DNA from: Croceibacterium_A sp039920345
GTDB taxonomy: Bacteria; Pseudomonadota; Alphaproteobacteria; Sphingomonadales; Sphingomonadaceae
Length of the DNA: 6,399 nucleotides
Assembly: GCA_039920345.1 (NCBI GenBank)
Contig: JBDSDZ010000085.1
Location: 1-6,399 of the forward strand
Direction of reading: 5' to 3'
The notes beneath the pieces were generated by a model that was not told where the DNA came from, ran no database searches, and worked only from the letters and a program-made list of their open reading frames with translations. A program made the position numbers and the translations under genes. Within the stretch, counting starts at the first letter, position 1. Each line of letters opens with the position of its first letter. Shown in pieces: positions 5,319 to 6,399 of the stretch.

Positions 5319-6257
5319 ATGAGCACGCCGGCCGGGCCTGACCGCCGCCACTTGCTGCTGCGTCCGCAAGTCGCGCTGCCATTCCTGCTGGTGGCGATGA
5401 TCTGGGGTTCGACCTGGTTCGTGATCAAGGACCAGTTGGCCGCCGCTCCGCCCAGCTGGTCGGTGACCTACCGCTTCGCGATTGCCGCCGCTGGCATGTT
5501 CGTCCTCGCCGCGCTGGGCCGCCGGGGCCTTGGTCTGACCCGGTCGGGTCACGGGCTGGCGTTGGCTATCGGGCTGGCCCAGTTCTGCTTCAATTTCAAC
5601 TTTGTCTACCGCGCCGAACTGCACCTGACATCGGGCATCGTAGCGGTTCTGTTCGGGTTGCTGATGCTACCCAATGCGATTCTGGGGCGGGTCTTTCTCG
5701 GCCAGCCGATTACGCGCCGTTTCCTGGCGGGGTCGCTCGTCGGACTCGCGGGCATTGTTTTGCTGCTGATGCACGAATCTGCCCGCGCGCCGAGCAGCAC
5801 CATGGTTGGTCTCGGCACAGTGCTGACCGCGCTTGGGATACTCTCGGCCTCGTCCGCCAACGTGATGCAGGCAACCCCGCGGGCGCAGGAGCATCCGCTG
5901 CTGGTGCTGCTGGCGTGGGCGATGTTGTGGGGCACGCTGGCCGACGCGGCGATTGCCTGGGCGCTCGCCGGACCGCCGGTGTTTCCCGACAGCGCACGGT
6001 ACTGGGGCGGCGTGGCCTATCTCGCCATCATCGGTTCGGTGGTGACTTTCCCGCTCTATTTCCGCCTGATCCGTGATCTCGGCCCCGGCCGGGCGGCGTA
6101 TAACGGCGTCGTCGTGCCGGTGGTGGCGATGGGTGTTTCGACGCTGTTCGAGGGTTATCGGTGGACGGCTCTCGCGCTCGCTGGCGGCGCGCTGGCGCTG
6201 TTCGGCATGGTCATTGCCCTACGGGGTCGCAACGCGCCGATTGCAGACACGCCCTGA
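5319..6257 (+). CDS. EamA/DMT superfamily permease
   Basis: This encodes 312 residues of an inner-membrane transporter with two EamA repeats, expected to have ten membrane helices. The first repeat starts at about residue 18 (VALPFLLVAMIWGSTWFVIK, with the typical WGSTW motif, then PPSWSVTYRFAIAAAGMF). The second starts at about 150 and ends with the PVVAMGVSTLFEGYRWTALA block and a last helix before RGRNAPIADTP. Members export amino acids, nucleobases and other metabolites; the substrate cannot be read here. The start follows the threonine aldolase stop by seven bases and has no strong Shine-Dalgarno, so coupled translation is likely. A link to amino acid export is inference from the neighbour only. 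The 3' end overlaps the opposing gene by 47 bp, and no terminator is seen. Confidence 0.92.
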   Translation: MSTPAGPDRRHLLLRPQVALPFLLVAMIWGSTWFVIKDQLAAAPPSWSVTYRFAIAAAGMFVLAALGRRGLGLTRSGHGLALAIGLAQFCFNFNFVYRAELHLTSGIVAVLFGLLMLPNAILGRVFLGQPITRRFLAGSLVGLAGIVLLLMHESARAPSSTMVGLGTVLTALGILSASSANVMQATPRAQEHPLLVLLAWAMLWGTLADAAIAWALAGPPVFPDSARYWGGVAYLAIIGSVVTFPLYFRLIRDLGPGRAAYNGVVVPVVAMGVSTLFEGYRWTALALAGGALALFGMVIALRGRNAPIADTP

Positions 6258-6399
6258 GCCCGGCGCGGTAATCGGCAAAGCGCGGGCGCCAGCCGAGCAC
6301 GCGCTTGGCTTTGCCGTTCGCGACCCGCCTGTTCTCGTCGTAAAACGCCCGCGCCGGGGGCGAGAGCGCGGCTTCTTCAAGCGATAGCAGCGGCGGCAC
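6211..6399 (-). CDS. C-terminal end of an SDR/NAD-dependent epimerase-like protein (partial)
   Basis: The last 62 codons of a gene that enters from the right edge. The sequence LLSLEEAALSPPARAFYDEN and RRVANGKAKRVLGWRPRFAD followed by YRAGLRACL matches, from memory, the end of atypical SDR proteins (YeeZ-like sugar nucleotide epimerase relatives). There, ENRRV-N-KR-LG-RYPDYR-GL closes the substrate domain. The NAD-binding Rossmann part is outside the window. It is convergent with the permease gene and its last 15 codons overlap that gene's 3' end, so the final SARCDPVGQ is an unusual tail encoded antisense to permease codons. The exact enzyme activity is unknown. Confidence 0.8.
   Translation of the reverse strand: MPPLLSLEEAALSPPARAFYDENRRVANGKAKRVLGWRPRFADYRAGLRACLQSARCDPVGQ

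Noticed and set aside
1..6399. A hidden defence, toxin-antitoxin or phage system.
   Set aside because: All long stretches are accounted for by recognisable housekeeping, transport or small enzyme genes. The GNAT gene is not a TacT-type toxin, since it is the minimal COG2388 form and has no antitoxin partner beside it.

Overview
The window is ordinary chromosomal DNA from a GC-rich alphaproteobacterium, most probably a sphingomonad (Sphingomonadales, Erythrobacter/Novosphingobium-like). The evidence is the high GC content, the codon use and the gene order gpmA-purE-purK-folA-ribF behind a small charged protein. The genus is inferred from recalled protein families; no search was run.

Layout: (A) 1-3042, minus strand: a tightly packed housekeeping operon read right to left. 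It holds a 51-residue charged protein, gpmA (glycolysis), purE and purK (purine synthesis, N5-CAIR route), folA (dihydrofolate reductase) and the start of ribF (FMN/FAD synthesis), which runs off the left edge. Junctions are 13 bp, 1 bp, 4 bp, a 1-bp TGATG overlap and a second TGATG overlap, so translational coupling is likely. (B) 3086-3277, plus strand: a tRNA-Thr(GGU) gene with its own promoter, followed by a hairpin that can terminate transcription from both sides and that sits next to a perfect 14-bp tandem duplication. (C) 3335-4262, minus strand: a PRC-barrel protein and, upstream of it, a small GNAT-type acetyltransferase. The 190 bp between them carry a terminator-like hairpin and a weak EcfG-like (general stress) promoter match. 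(D) 4316-6257, plus strand: a low-specificity threonine aldolase family enzyme followed 7 bp later by an EamA/DMT-type permease, probably one transcript divergent from the acetyltransferase. (E) 6211-6399, minus strand: the C-terminal end of an SDR/epimerase-like protein, whose 3' end overlaps the permease gene by 47 bp.

The operon in A groups steps that supply nucleotides, folates and flavins with a glycolytic enzyme, which suggests growth-linked expression. B to E look like independent small units. I see no mobile element, CRISPR array, phage gene or defence system, and nothing that amounts to a new multi-gene system. The points worth a second look are modest: the leader of the PRC-barrel gene, active-site-region substitutions in the dihydrofolate reductase, the unexplained 51-residue protein at the head of the operon, start-site conflicts and the overlapping convergent 3' ends.
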